Made by a program: the position numbers and the translations under genes. Of a DNA stretch of 64,000 nucleotides, positions 15,272 to 30,519 are shown piece by piece. The stretch spans positions 310,001 to 374,000 of the forward strand of contig NZ_NPGA01000014.1 of assembly GCF_002259485.1 (NCBI RefSeq), written 5' to 3'. How positions within the stretch are numbered: the stretch's first letter is position 1; each line of letters begins with the position of its first letter. The notes beneath the pieces are model-generated. The model had not been told where the DNA came from. It was given only the letters and a program-made list of their open reading frames with translations, and did not search any database. This DNA is from Rhodococcus sp. 14-1411-2a. Lineage in GTDB: Bacteria; Actinomycetota; Actinomycetes; Mycobacteriales; Mycobacteriaceae.

Positions 15272-16526
15272 CTTTCACCTCACGTGCCAGCGCGCGCCCG
15301 AGATCGCGGAACGCGGTGTAGTTGGCGAGCACTTCGACGCGGCCCGGCGGACAGGACGCGATGGCCTGCAACGGATCTGCGATGGTGGTGTGCTGCGAAC
15401 CCGCGTAGAGCAGGCGAACTCCGAGGTCGGTTGCACGTTCGCCGGCGGCGACGACGGCCACGTTCTCGAAATGCTCGAAGCGGACGTCCCACAACCACGA
15501 CAGGTCTTCGCCGTCGGGAACCTGACCGTTGACGGCGATGACGAGCCCGTCGCAGGTGGGGTCGATCATCGACAGCGCCTCCTGCCAGCCGGCAGGGTTT
15601 TTCGCGAGAAGCATTCTGACGGAATGAGATCCGTACTGGATGGTGGAGTAGCGTCCGGCTACTTCGTCGACGCTCGACGCGGCGGCGACGGCACCTTCCG
15701 CGCTCGCGCCGAGGGTCACTGCGGCGGCCACGGCCTGAGCTGCGTTGCCGCGGTTGGCTTTACCTGGCAGTGACAACGTCATCGGCAGGACGAGTCCGTC
15801 GGGCCCGTAGAGATTCTCGTCGTCGAGCCACCAGTCCGGCGTCGGGCGCTTGAAGTCGCTGCCGGTGCTGTACCAGTGCTCGCCCTCCCACAGGATGGGT
15901 TCGCCCGTGCGCGGGCAGCTGACCGAATCGCCGGCCCATCCGCCGCCGGCCGCGACCCAGACGACGTTCGGTGCGTCGAATGCTGCCGACGTGACGAGGA
16001 CGTCGTCGCAGTTGGCGATGACGACGGTCTCGGGATGCCGGGCCAGTCCGGCGCGCAGCTTGCGTTCGATCATGTTGATCTCGCCCACGCGGTCGAGCTG
16101 ATCGCGACTGAGGTTGAGCAACACGATAGCCGCCGGTTCCACCTCGTCGGAGACATGGGGGACGTGCAGTTCGTCGACCTCGAGAGCAGCCAGTTCGGCA
16201 TCGAAGTGAGCGTGCAGGGCCGCGACGATGCCGGCATCCATGTTCGCACCGTCGGCCTGGGTGGCGACGTCACCGAGGGTGGCAAGGGCAGCGGCCGTCA
16301 TACGCGTGGTGGTGGATTTGCCGTTGGTGCCGGTGACGATGACGGTTCGTCGTCCGCGACCGAGCCCGCCGAGGATGTTCGGATCGATCTTCAGGGCGAC
16401 GAGTCCGCCGATCATCGAGCCCTTGCCCCGACCCGCCTTGCGAGACGCCCAGGTCGCCAGCTCCGCCGCGCGCAGTGCCACACGGCCACGTGCACCGATA
16501 CGTCTGCGCTCACCCACTTCAACCAT
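15264..16526 (-). CDS. murT: Lipid II isoglutaminyl synthase, Mur-ligase subunit MurT
   Basis: 420-residue Mur-ligase homologue that activates the glutamate carboxylate of lipid II with ATP for amidation by GatD-derived ammonia. The P-loop VIVTGTNGKSTTTRM is at about residues 60-74; LLNLSRDQLDRVGEI and VIANCDD follow; the C-terminal DUF1727 domain ends RALAREVKDV. The zinc-ribbon insertion typical of MurT (two Cys pairs) is degenerate: only the Cys of SCPRTGEPI remains and the second pair reads YSTGSDF. ATG 16526 is chosen because the family N-terminus begins MVEVGERRRIGARGRVALR. Tandem repeats lie directly upstream. Confidence 0.93.
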   Translation of the reverse strand: MVEVGERRRIGARGRVALRAAELATWASRKAGRGKGSMIGGLVALKIDPNILGGLGRGRRTVIVTGTNGKSTTTRMTAAALATLGDVATQADGANMDAGIVAALHAHFDAELAALEVDELHVPHVSDEVEPAAIVLLNLSRDQLDRVGEINMIERKLRAGLARHPETVVIANCDDVLVTSAAFDAPNVVWVAAGGGWAGDSVSCPRTGEPILWEGEHWYSTGSDFKRPTPDWWLDDENLYGPDGLVLPMTLSLPGKANRGNAAQAVAAAVTLGASAEGAVAAASSVDEVAGRYSTIQYGSHSVRMLLAKNPAGWQEALSMIDPTCDGLVIAVNGQVPDGEDLSWLWDVRFEHFENVAVVAAGERATDLGVRLLYAGSQHTTIADPLQAIASCPPGRVEVLANYTAFRDLGRALAREVKDV

Positions 16527-16592
16527 CCGCCGAGTCTGGCACAGAAGAGCGTGCAGTTTCACGTCGGCGGTTTCTACCCCTCGGTCATTCCG

Positions 16593-16744
16593 CAGGCTCC
16601 ACTCCCGCTACCCCCGGGTCGTTCCGCAGGCTCCACTCCCGCTACCCCCGGGTCGTTCCGCAGGCTCCACTCCCGCGACCCCCGGGTCGTTCCGCAGGCT
16701 CCACTCCCGCGACCCCCGGGTCGTTCCGCAGGCTCCACTCCCGC
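16593..16744. repeat. 34-bp tandem repeat upstream of murT
   Basis: CAGGCTCCACTCCCGC recurs at 16593, 16627, 16661, 16695 and 16729, exactly 34 bp apart: four full units and a partial fifth, with a degenerate half-unit before them. Units vary only at CTA/CGA. Each holds ACCCCCGGGT, a partly palindromic core. The array fills most of the 221 bp between the EamA gene stop and the murT start, and there are no spacers, so it is a minisatellite and not a CRISPR. Confidence 0.9.
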
Positions 16745-16747
16745 CTC

Positions 16748-17653
16748 TCACACCGGTGCTTTCTCCCGAACTTCGACCGAACGTCGCACGGCCATGCCGC
16801 CGAGGCATCCGCCGATCACGACGACGCCACCGATCAGTGCGAGCACGGACGGGTTCTCGCCCAGGAATATCCAGGCACCGGCGATTCCGACAACGGGAAC
16901 GAGCAGTGAGAACGGCGCGACCAGTCCGGCGGGGTTGCGGCTCATCAGGATGCTCCAGAGACCGCTGCCGATGATGGTGGCGGGAATCACGATGTAGGCC
17001 AACGCGACCAACCCTGGCCAGCCTTGCGGACCGAACGACTCCGTCAGCGCATGCCAGCCGGTGCTCGGGCCCTCGAAGATCGCGGACAGCGCCAGCATCG
17101 GCAGCGGCGGAACGACGGTCATCCACAGCATCAGCGTCATCGGCGAATCGGACTTGGCGAGTCGGTTTCCCAGATTGCCGAACGCCCAGCCGAGGCCGGC
17201 GAGGAGGGTGAGGATCACCGGAAGCAGGGAGGCGTTCTGAGCGCGGTCCCATCCGATCAGGACCATGCCGAGGACGGCGACCGCGATGCCGATCGCCTGT
17301 CTGCGAGAGACGTGTTCGCGCAGCAGAACAGCGCCGAGCACAACGGTGAACGGGGCGGACGATTGCAGCACGAGTGACGCCAATCCGGTGGGCATGCCTG
17401 CTGCCATCGCCGCGAACAGGAAGGCGAATTGCAGAAATCCGAACCCGAAGCCGTAGAGCAGCAACCACTTCAGCGGCACTTTCGGCCTCGGGACGAACAG
17501 GACGACCGGGATGGCGATGACCAGGAAGCGCAATGCGCCGAAGAAGAACGGCGGAAAATGATCGAGTCCGACGCGAATGGCGAGGAAGTTCAGTCCCCAC
17601 AGCACGGCGACGGTCAATCCGAGGAGGCGGTCGCGAGTGGTCATGGCGTCCAT
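16748..17653 (-). CDS. EamA/DMT-family exporter
   Basis: 301-residue inner-membrane protein with about ten hydrophobic helices in two homologous EamA halves (for example LLGLTVAVLWGLNFLAIRVG at the start and GVVVIGGCLGGMAV at the end). Relatives such as RhtA, YdcZ and PecM export amino acids, their analogues or small metabolites. It is divergent from a LysR regulator with a 63-bp gap, the standard arrangement for a regulator-exporter pair. ATG 17653 or the ATG three codons later are both possible starts. Substrate unknown. Confidence 0.88.
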   Translation of the reverse strand: MDAMTTRDRLLGLTVAVLWGLNFLAIRVGLDHFPPFFFGALRFLVIAIPVVLFVPRPKVPLKWLLLYGFGFGFLQFAFLFAAMAAGMPTGLASLVLQSSAPFTVVLGAVLLREHVSRRQAIGIAVAVLGMVLIGWDRAQNASLLPVILTLLAGLGWAFGNLGNRLAKSDSPMTLMLWMTVVPPLPMLALSAIFEGPSTGWHALTESFGPQGWPGLVALAYIVIPATIIGSGLWSILMSRNPAGLVAPFSLLVPVVGIAGAWIFLGENPSVLALIGGVVVIGGCLGGMAVRRSVEVREKAPV

Positions 17654-17716
17654 CGTGTCCGCTGCGAATGATCAGCACAATCGAATATATCCGCATCAAC
17701 AGTTAAGATTTACTGC

Positions 17717-18628
17717 ATGAACGTGGAGCGGCTACGGATCCTCGCGGAACTCGCCGACCGCGGAACTGTCGCAGCGGTGGCCGACGCGATGTCGACGACC
17801 CCTTCGGCGGTATCCCAGCAACTCAAGCTGCTGGCCAGGGAAGCGGGTGTGACGCTCCTCGAACCGGACGGTCGCCGGCTCCGACTGACCGATGCCGGAC
17901 GCGCTCTAGTGCTGCGTACCGACGAGGTGCTCGCTGCGGTCGGCCGCGCTAGAGCCGAGATGGATCGGTACCGTGCGTCCCCGCGGGGACGCGTCCGAGT
18001 CGCGCTGTTCCCGTCCGGTGCTGCTCTGCTGCTGCCCGGGGTGCTGACGCGGTTGGGTAACTCGGACGTCGACATCGAGGCACGCGACGAGGACCTGCCT
18101 GCATCCTCGGTGCCGGAACTGTTGGCCGACTACGACGTGGTGCTCACCCACCGCGACGAGCGGGCCCCGTCGACCGCAGGCCCGCGCATCGAAGTGACGA
18201 CCCTGATGCGCGAGCCCATCGATCTGGTGCTCCCGCCCGATCACGGCCTGGCGCAACACGAATCGATAGACCTCAGGGACCTGGTCGACGAACGATGGAT
18301 CAGTGTCCGCGGCGGATTCCCGGTCGACGACGTGCTGCTCTCGGTAGCCGCGGCCACCGGCGTCGAACCCCGAGTGGTTCAGCGCGTGAACGATTTTCGC
18401 GTCACCGAGGTGTTGGTGGCGGCCGGTCACGGCGTGGCACTGATGCCGCGGTACGCCGTGGTGCATCCCGGTCTGGTGCGTCGAGAGTTATCGGGTGTTC
18501 GGGCCGGGCGCATCTACGAACTTGCGACCAGGCCCGACGCTCGACGCCTACCGGCGATCGCGGCCGTGCTCGACGCGTTCCGGGCGGAGGCAGACCTCAG
18601 GACAGAGCTTTGGCCTTCAGCGTCCTGA
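17717..18628 (+). CDS. LysR-family regulator
   Basis: 303-residue LysR regulator: N-terminal winged helix-turn-helix with RGTVAAVADAMSTTPSAVSQQLKLL (about residues 15-39) and a linker helix, then two periplasmic-binding-protein-like effector lobes (VRVALFPSGAALLLPGV, IDLVLPPDHGLA, GHGVALMPRYAV). It likely activates the divergent EamA gene in response to the exported compound. It converges on the next gene and overlaps it by 32 bases. Confidence 0.88.
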   Translation: MNVERLRILAELADRGTVAAVADAMSTTPSAVSQQLKLLAREAGVTLLEPDGRRLRLTDAGRALVLRTDEVLAAVGRARAEMDRYRASPRGRVRVALFPSGAALLLPGVLTRLGNSDVDIEARDEDLPASSVPELLADYDVVLTHRDERAPSTAGPRIEVTTLMREPIDLVLPPDHGLAQHESIDLRDLVDERWISVRGGFPVDDVLLSVAAATGVEPRVVQRVNDFRVTEVLVAAGHGVALMPRYAVVHPGLVRRELSGVRAGRIYELATRPDARRLPAIAAVLDAFRAEADLRTELWPSAS

Positions 18629-18974
18629 ACTCGTCCTGATCGATGGTTCCGTTGTCCAGCAACGTCTTTGCGTGTGCGATCTCCTCCGATGCGGACCGAC
18701 CGGCCACTTCTTTGATGTAGTTCTCCTGCTGGTCCTTGGCGTGCTGCAGGGCGGCAACCTGACGCTCGGCCATGTTGCCGCCGTTCACGATGAGGTAGAT
18801 CAGCGCGGTGAAGAACGGCGCGATGATGAGGAAGAGCACCCACGCGGCTTTCACGAGCCCGGATGCTTTGTGGTTTCGGAAGAGGTCTCCGATGATCGAC
18901 AGCATCACCATGAGGTAAGCCACGAATGCGAAACCGACGATGAGAAGCCAGAGAAAATCCCAGAAAGAATCCAT
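18597..18974 (-). CDS. Small membrane protein with SHOCT-type C-terminus
   Basis: 125 residues with two hydrophobic helices (FLWLLIVGFAFVAYLMVML and AAWVLFLIIAPFFTALIYLIV), a PLDc_N-like arrangement, followed by a coiled linker and the SHOCT motif EEIAHAKTLLDNGTIDQDEFRTLKAKAL. SHOCT tails often mediate oligomerisation, but the cellular role is unknown. The ATG at 18974 is preferred because the membrane protein begins MDSFWDFLW; a longer upstream frame adds 14 unrelated residues. The 3' end overlaps the convergent LysR gene. Confidence 0.8.
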   Translation of the reverse strand: MDSFWDFLWLLIVGFAFVAYLMVMLSIIGDLFRNHKASGLVKAAWVLFLIIAPFFTALIYLIVNGGNMAERQVAALQHAKDQQENYIKEVAGRSASEEIAHAKTLLDNGTIDQDEFRTLKAKALS

Positions 18975-19107
18975 GGCGAACTTCCATTCCCTAAAGTGCC
19001 CCGACGGCAGGTTCATTGTCGCACGCGGCGTACCAGCTGAGCGTCGATAAACAGCGAAAAGCCGCCCATTCGTGATGATATGGGCGGCTTCGCGTCGAGC
19101 AGAGAAT

Positions 19108-22747
<3,640 letters not shown>

Positions 22748-22896
22748 CCGAACATGTTAGGTCAGGTGTATCCGCAGGCGAACCGCCCTAAAGTCCCAGC
22801 TCGGAGCTACCCGGGCCACTGCTCGGGGCATTCGCTCGGTAGGGTTACCCCGGAACAATCGCCCGATTGTCGGCTATCCAGCGGAGGTAAACAGGC

Positions 22897-25188
<2,292 letters not shown>

Positions 25189-25191
25189 CGC

Positions 25192-25233
25192 CGTGCGCGT
25201 TGTGCGTCCCCAGGGGTACGCACAACGCGCACG
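25192..25233. terminator. Bidirectional hairpin between asd and the MalK-like gene
   Basis: Perfect 16-bp arms, CGTGCGCGTTGTGCGT (25192-25207) and its complement (25218-25233), with a 10-base loop. It lies between convergent stops (25188 and 25238). There is no long T-run, so it is a GC-rich actinobacterial terminator. Confidence 0.8.
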
Positions 25234-25237
25234 ACGA

Positions 25238-26308
25238 TCAGTTCAGGCGGTGACCCTCGGCGGAGGCGTCGAAGATGTGTGCGTGCGCGTCGTCGATACG
25301 GACGTGGACGCGGTCACCCTTCTCGGGTGGGCTGCGCCAATCGGCCCGTGCGACGATGGTCTCGGTGCGGCCGTTGATGTCCGCACGGCCGAACACGAAG
25401 GCCTCGGAGCCGAGTTCCTCGACCACGTCGATCTCCAGAGCGATTCCGCTGCTCGCGATCTCGATGTGCTCGGGCCTGATGCCGAACATCACCTCGGTGG
25501 CCGAGCCGAGAGTTTGTCGCGGCACCGGTATCACCTGATCGGCCAGGCGAACGCCGCCGTCGGTGACCGGGACGCGGAACAGATTCATCGACGGTGAGCC
25601 CATGAACCCGGCGACGAACGCATTGACCGGCTTCCGGTACAGCTCGCGCGGGGTGGCGCACTGCTGCAGCACACCACCTTTCAGGACGGCGACGCGATCG
25701 CCCATCGTCATGGCCTCGACCTGATCGTGGGTGACGTAGACCGTCGTCGTCCCGAGCCGTCGCTGCAACTGCGCGATCTGGGTGCGCGTTTGGACTCGCA
25801 GTTTGGCGTCGAGATTGCTCAGGGGCTCGTCCATCAGGAACACCTGGGGTTGGCGAACGATGGCGCGGCCCATGGCAACTCGCTGCCGCTGCCCGCCGGA
25901 GAGCGCCTTGGGCTTGCGATCGAGATACGGCTCGAGGTCGAGTAGCTTCGCGGCCTCCTCGACGCGAGTGCGAATGTCGTCCTTGTTCGCCTTTGCCAAC
26001 TTCAGAGCGAAGCCCATGTTCTCCGCGACGGTCATGTGCGGATACAGCGCATAGTTCTGGAACACCATCGCGATGTCGCGATCCTTGGGTTCGGAGTGGG
26101 TGACGTCCTTGCCGCCGATGAGGATGCGACCGGAATTGACCTCTTCGAGCCCCGCGAGCATCCGCAGCGACGTCGACTTTCCGCAACCCGACGGGCCGAC
26201 CAGAACGAGGAATTCACCGTCCTCGATGTGCAGGTCGAGCTCGTCCACCGCGGGGGCGTCTGAGCCCGGAAACAGCCTGGTGGTGCGCTCGAAAGTAATC
26301 GTTGCCAT
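25238..26308 (-). CDS. MalK/UgpC-type ABC transporter ATPase
   Basis: 356-residue ATP-binding subunit for carbohydrate importers. Walker A is GPSGCGKST (about residue 38), Q-loop [11 protein letters not shown], signature [16 protein letters not shown], Walker [14 protein letters not shown] and switch [10 protein letters not shown]. The C-terminal ~110 residues form the TOBE/OB regulatory domain ([11 protein letters not shown]). The ATG at 26308 follows GGAGGG about 11 bases upstream. No sugar permease or binding protein is adjacent; it is an orphan, as with the shared MsiK ATPases of actinobacteria that energise several sugar importers. Confidence 0.9.
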   Translation of the reverse strand: MATITFERTTRLFPGSDAPAVDELDLHIEDGEFLVLVGPSGCGKSTSLRMLAGLEEVNSGRILIGGKDVTHSEPKDRDIAMVFQNYALYPHMTVAENMGFALKLAKANKDDIRTRVEEAAKLLDLEPYLDRKPKALSGGQRQRVAMGRAIVRQPQVFLMDEPLSNLDAKLRVQTRTQIAQLQRRLGTTTVYVTHDQVEAMTMGDRVAVLKGGVLQQCATPRELYRKPVNAFVAGFMGSPSMNLFRVPVTDGGVRLADQVIPVPRQTLGSATEVMFGIRPEHIEIASSGIALEIDVVEELGSEAFVFGRADINGRTETIVARADWRSPPEKGDRVHVRIDDAHAHIFDASAEGHRLN

Positions 26309-26424
26309 GACAGATAGATCCCTCCACCGGCAGGAACGTGCCGGACGATCCGAGTGTGGGGTGACGGCGGGAGCCGACGGGCACATAGTATGGCCCCAAT
26401 CACAACAAGGAGAGAGGTGGCTCG

Positions 26425-28233
26425 GTGAGCGGATCTGTGTCCAGGCGAACCGCCCTTCGAGGGCTCGCCGTCGCCGCAGTAGCCGCTGGTGCCGCTGCAC
26501 TCCCGGTGGCGTCGACGACGCGCCGCGCGATGGCCGACGACTTCCTTCGTGGCCAGAGCCCCCTGCTGTTCCACTCACCGCCCCTCACGCCGTTCCGGGA
26601 CGAGCTGCCCAGGTTGCCGCTGACCAGCGGTACCGAGGTGACGTTGGACGCGCACAGCTCCACCCACGTGTTCCACGCCGATCTGCGACCCGCGCCCACC
26701 TTCGGATACGGCCAGTGCGACTACCTCGGACCGACCATCGAGTCGCAGACCGGCCAGCCCTGGACACTGAAGTACTCCAACACAACCGCAGGCAACCCGC
26801 TCGCCGCCGACATCGACACCTCGCTGCACGGCATGAGCGAGATGGACCGCACGATGACACCGACGGCGCTGCACCTGCACGGGGCCGTCACCGAACCGGC
26901 GAGCGACGGGCACTCCGAGATGCTGGTGCGCCCGGGAGAGTCGATGACGCACAACTTCTCGGGGCTCAACGACGCCGCGGGACTCTGGTACCACGATCAC
27001 GCGATGTCGATGACGCGCATCAACGTGTACGCGGGCCTGCTCGGCATGAACCTCGTGCGGGACCGTTGGGACACTGGTACGTCCGACAATGTGCTGGGTC
27101 TGCCGTCGGGTGAGTTCGAGCTGCCGTTGGTGCTGCAGGAAAAGATCATGAATCCCGACGGCAGCATGAGTATCCGTTCCAACATCACTGTGCCGCAGGG
27201 TAAATGGGAGGGCGGCGGCACCGGAGACGTGGGCGTCGTCAACGGCAAGATCTGGCCGACGATGGAAGTCGCCAGGGGAATGTACCGACTGCGCGTCGTC
27301 AACGCAGGGTCGTACAGCGTGTGGAACCTGTTCTTCACCAACAGACTTCGATTCTGGGTCATCGGGAACGACGGGGGATTGCTCGACGCTCCGGTGGAAG
27401 CCACCAGCATCCGACTCGCCCCGGCCGAGCGCGCCGACATCCTCGTCGATTTCGGTGCCGTGGAGCCGGGCGCACTGATCGAGCTGCTCAACGACGAGCC
27501 ACCACCCGCTCAGGCGGCATCGCTCGGTGCGGTCCCGATGCCGATGTTCTGCCAGTTCCGCGTCGCGTCCGCGGCGGGGTTCCGGGGCGGCGTGCCGACG
27601 CTGCTGCGCGGTGGCAAGGGGCAGCCGGATGTGTTGCCGCCGTTGCCGACCGCGACATTCACGCGAACGGTCACCGTCAACCAGCCGTCCGGTGGGCACA
27701 ACCTGGACATGACGCTGATGAACCTGAACAACCTGAGGTACTCGGACCCGGACATCGAGATGCCCAAGCAGGGGACCGTGGAGATGTGGAACATCGTCAA
27801 CACGACGGTGGAGCCGCACCCGATTCACCTGCACCTGGCCCACTTCCGGACGCTGGGACGCATCCCGATCGACCTCGCCGCCTACCAACGTGATTTCCCC
27901 AGGCCCACATTCGGTACCCGATGGGCTCCGCCGGTGGAGAAGTTCCTCACCGGTCCGTCGGTGCCCCCGGCGGCGTGGGAAGCCGGGTGGAAGGACACCG
28001 TCAACACCTACCCGGGCACCGTCACGCAGATCCTCGTTGGATTCCCGACGGCCGACGAGCTCGGGTTCGACCCCGACGCCACCTTCGCCGGGCCGGCCGC
28101 GCACCACGGCGGCGAGCACGGTGGACACGACATGGGTGGGGGCGGCGAACTGCAGGGGTACATGTGGCACTGCCACATGCTCGATCACGAGGACCACGAA
28201 ATGATGCTCAGGTACCGCACCGTCGCTCCGTGA
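26425..28233 (+). CDS. Tat-exported multicopper oxidase
   Basis: 602 residues. A Tat signal is seen at the N-terminus ([26 protein letters not shown] at residues 7-8). Copper motifs are complete: LHLHGA (about residue 153), WYHDHAMSM (type 3), [10 protein letters not shown], and the type 1/type 3 end [13 protein letters not shown]. It oxidises substrate and reduces oxygen to water outside the membrane; relatives include bilirubin oxidase/CotA- and phenoxazinone-synthase-like enzymes. A His/Gly-rich segment ([15 protein letters not shown]) just before the last motif may bind extra copper. GTG start after AAGGAGAG. No copper regulator is adjacent. Confidence 0.92.
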   Translation: MSGSVSRRTALRGLAVAAVAAGAAALPVASTTRRAMADDFLRGQSPLLFHSPPLTPFRDELPRLPLTSGTEVTLDAHSSTHVFHADLRPAPTFGYGQCDYLGPTIESQTGQPWTLKYSNTTAGNPLAADIDTSLHGMSEMDRTMTPTALHLHGAVTEPASDGHSEMLVRPGESMTHNFSGLNDAAGLWYHDHAMSMTRINVYAGLLGMNLVRDRWDTGTSDNVLGLPSGEFELPLVLQEKIMNPDGSMSIRSNITVPQGKWEGGGTGDVGVVNGKIWPTMEVARGMYRLRVVNAGSYSVWNLFFTNRLRFWVIGNDGGLLDAPVEATSIRLAPAERADILVDFGAVEPGALIELLNDEPPPAQAASLGAVPMPMFCQFRVASAAGFRGGVPTLLRGGKGQPDVLPPLPTATFTRTVTVNQPSGGHNLDMTLMNLNNLRYSDPDIEMPKQGTVEMWNIVNTTVEPHPIHLHLAHFRTLGRIPIDLAAYQRDFPRPTFGTRWAPPVEKFLTGPSVPPAAWEAGWKDTVNTYPGTVTQILVGFPTADELGFDPDATFAGPAAHHGGEHGGHDMGGGGELQGYMWHCHMLDHEDHEMMLRYRTVAP

Positions 28234-28239
28234 CAAAGC

Positions 28240-30192
28240 TTGTCGGTGGGTGGGTATAGCTTTCGTGGTGTGAAGACATGGGGGGATGTGTTCGGGCTCG
28301 GCGACCAGGATTTGGTCTCCGAGCTCGCTGGCGTGTCTTCCCTCGAAAACGAGCTCGCTGCAACGCGATTGACGCTGCTGGCGGAGATGGACCGGCGCGG
28401 TCTGGCCATGAAACTCGGCTACTCGTCGGTGACCCGGTGGTACGCGCGATCGGTGCGTATCACCGACGGGTCCGCGGCCCGTCAGATGGAGCTGGGGCAG
28501 TGGCTCACCGACCGGCCCAGCGTGTTGGGTGCCCTCGCAGGTGGTGACATCCACGCCGCGCACGCCTCGGCGATCGCCGACGGTTACGCCACCGTGGTGG
28601 TCGCCGACCCCACCCTCGACGAACAACGCCGCGACGCTGTCGTCGCCGAACTGCTCGAAACCGCCATGCGCAGCACCGCCGGGCAGGTCGCCTCCCGCGC
28701 GCAGGCACTGGCGCATTCTGCGGCCGAGGACGCCAGAGCCCGCCACGAGCAGGCAGAGAAGCAACGACAAGAACAGGAGCGGGAACAGGAGCGGGAGCAA
28801 GAGCGGGACCGTGCGAGCCGAGCTGACGCGGGTGACGCAGCCGGCTCGGGCGAGCCCGAACCTGCTCGGCCCGAACCTGTTCCAGCTGGACCGCCGCCGA
28901 TACCAGTGTCGGAGAACCCGGAGTTGAACCGTTTCGATGTTCACCCGCTTGCCAGTGGCCGCTTCCAGATGGGCGGCAACGTCGACCGGCTCCTGGCCGA
29001 GAAGCTGCTCACCGCACTGTCGGCGTTGACCGCGCCGCAGCCCGGCCCCGGCGGTGAACGCGACCTACGTGGTCCGTCGAAGCGGCGGGCCGATGCCCTC
29101 GATCGGATCCTCGACCGGCACCTGAGCGGTGGTGGCCGCGGATCGGCGGGCGGGGCGCGGGCATCGGTGCACCTGATCGTCCCGCTGCGTGACCTGCTCG
29201 CCGACCGCGGACACACGCAATCGAACAGGCCAACAACGGGTTCGAAGGCATCCGGTGCAGGCGGCCACTCACAAACAAGCGATACCGAGGGCGGTCCCGA
29301 TCGTGGCAACGGTCGTCGCGTCAGCGGGAGCGGCGCGGGTGCCGGCGACAGTTCACGAACGAGCGATACCGACACGGGTCCCGATCGTGGTGCCGGTCGT
29401 CGCGTCAGCGGGAACCGTACTGGTGCCGGCGACGACTCAAGGGCCGGCAATACCGACGCGGGTCCCGATCGTGGAACCGGTCGTCGCGTCAGCGGGAACC
29501 TTGCTGGCATCGGTGACAGTTCACGGACCGGTGATGCTGGCGGCGGTCCCCACGTCAGCGAAAGCAGTGCTGGTGCCGGCGACAGTTCACGGACCGGCGA
29601 TGCCGACACGGGTCCCGACGATGCTGATGGCGGTCACGACGTCGGGAGCGGTGTCGGCGACGGTTCACCGACCGGTGATCCCCGCGGCGATCGTGTCGGT
29701 CCCAGCACTGGTGCCGGTGACCATTCCGGGCAGAAGTCTGCACCCGAGCCCGGTGATGCCGACTGGCCGTTCCACTTCGACTGGACCGGGCCGATGAGCC
29801 GCGCTTTCGCCGAACTTCTCACCTGCGATGCCGACCTCACCCCGGTCATCGTCGACCACCACGGCGTCCCGCTCGCCCTGGGCCGCAGCACCAGACTTGC
29901 CAGCGACGACCAACGCATCGCCCTGACCATCCGCGATCGGTGCTGCGTGATGTGTGGCCGCCCCGCACAGTGGTGCCAGGCCCACCACGTGAAGTTCTGG
30001 GAACACGGCGGCCGCACCGACCTGAACAACCTCGCGCTGGTCTGCGGAGAATGCCACCGCCTCGTCCACCACGGCGACTGGCAACTGCTCATGGGCGACG
30101 ACGGACACCCCTACGCCATCCCACCCGAATCCATCGACCCCACACGACAACCCATCCCCAGCTACCACCGCCGAAAACGTCGCGCAGCCTGA
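28240..30192 (+). CDS. DUF222/13E12-type HNH endonuclease domain protein
   Basis: 650 residues. The N-terminal DUF222 domain runs to about residue 290 and includes a charged coiled stretch of Glu/Gln/Arg (about 170-190). A low-complexity linker with 28-residue repeats (about residues 325-510) leads to a C-terminal HNH nuclease domain: CVMCGRPAQWCQAHHVKFW, GGRTDLNNLALVCGECHRLVHHGDW, with the zinc-like CxxC pairs and catalytic His/Asn. Such REP13E12-related proteins are multicopy in mycobacteria and rhodococci; their function is unknown. The start is uncertain: TTG 28240 or GTG 28270. Confidence 0.82.
   Translation: MSVGGYSFRGVKTWGDVFGLGDQDLVSELAGVSSLENELAATRLTLLAEMDRRGLAMKLGYSSVTRWYARSVRITDGSAARQMELGQWLTDRPSVLGALAGGDIHAAHASAIADGYATVVVADPTLDEQRRDAVVAELLETAMRSTAGQVASRAQALAHSAAEDARARHEQAEKQRQEQEREQEREQERDRASRADAGDAAGSGEPEPARPEPVPAGPPPIPVSENPELNRFDVHPLASGRFQMGGNVDRLLAEKLLTALSALTAPQPGPGGERDLRGPSKRRADALDRILDRHLSGGGRGSAGGARASVHLIVPLRDLLADRGHTQSNRPTTGSKASGAGGHSQTSDTEGGPDRGNGRRVSGSGAGAGDSSRTSDTDTGPDRGAGRRVSGNRTGAGDDSRAGNTDAGPDRGTGRRVSGNLAGIGDSSRTGDAGGGPHVSESSAGAGDSSRTGDADTGPDDADGGHDVGSGVGDGSPTGDPRGDRVGPSTGAGDHSGQKSAPEPGDADWPFHFDWTGPMSRAFAELLTCDADLTPVIVDHHGVPLALGRSTRLASDDQRIALTIRDRCCVMCGRPAQWCQAHHVKFWEHGGRTDLNNLALVCGECHRLVHHGDWQLLMGDDGHPYAIPPESIDPTRQPIPSYHRRKRRAA
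29215..29640 (+). repeat. 84-bp coding tandem repeat in the DUF222-HNH gene
   Basis: The block beginning GATCGTGG occurs at 29299, 29383 and 29467, exactly 84 bp apart, with more degenerate units on both sides. Each unit encodes 28 residues of the type DRGAGRRVSGN then GAGDSSRTSDTDTGP. The repeat keeps the frame, so copy-number change would only lengthen or shorten the linker. Confidence 0.85.
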
Positions 30193-30306
30193 CAACACAT
30201 CAGTCGCGCCACTCGGCCGCCCAAGCCATTCCCTCTCGAAGCCGTGCGCCGGCCGCGCGGCTTCGGCGGGCTGGCCCCCTGCGCGCACGGTGCTGTCGAT
30301 CAGCGC

Positions 30307-30486
30307 TTACGGGCCAGGCACCTCACGCATCAGCAGTTCTCCTGCGCGCCCGAGCTTTTCCGACTCGAAGTCGAGTACCGACCCTTCCACGGCCGCAGCA
30401 ACCACCGCGATCGGAGAGGGCATCGGTGCACCCTTGACCTGCTTCACCGACGACCGGCTGGCTTTCAACAGTCGGTAGGCATCCAT
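30307..30486 (-). CDS. Unrecognised 59-residue frame (possible gene remnant)
   Basis: In the 327-bp space between the DUF222-HNH gene and the deacetylase, the minus strand holds one open frame: ATG 30486 to TAA 30309. The product begins MDAYRLLKASRSSV and ends LLMREVPGP, with the look of a C-terminal end of a folded protein. It continues in the same frame upstream to the stop of the deacetylase. No family recognised and no ribosome site seen; probably a relic. The rest of the gap (30193-30306) shows nothing recognisable. Confidence 0.3.
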   Translation of the reverse strand: MDAYRLLKASRSSVKQVKGAPMPSPIAVVAAAVEGSVLDFESEKLGRAGELLMREVPGP

Positions 30487-30519
30487 GTGGACCAGGTCGC
30501 TGGCGGCACCGGCAGTGGA

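Noticed and set aside
16593..16744. The 34-bp repeats as a CRISPR array
   Set aside because: Units are contiguous without unique spacers, and no cas genes are present.
22748..22896. A lysine riboswitch before ask
   Set aside because: The 149-bp leader shows only a short CAATCG/CGATTG hairpin and none of the conserved lysine-aptamer boxes that I could see; actinobacterial ask genes normally rely on enzyme feedback.
26575..28944. A 789-codon minus-strand frame opposite the multicopper oxidase
   Set aside because: Antisense shadow; all copper motifs are on the plus strand.
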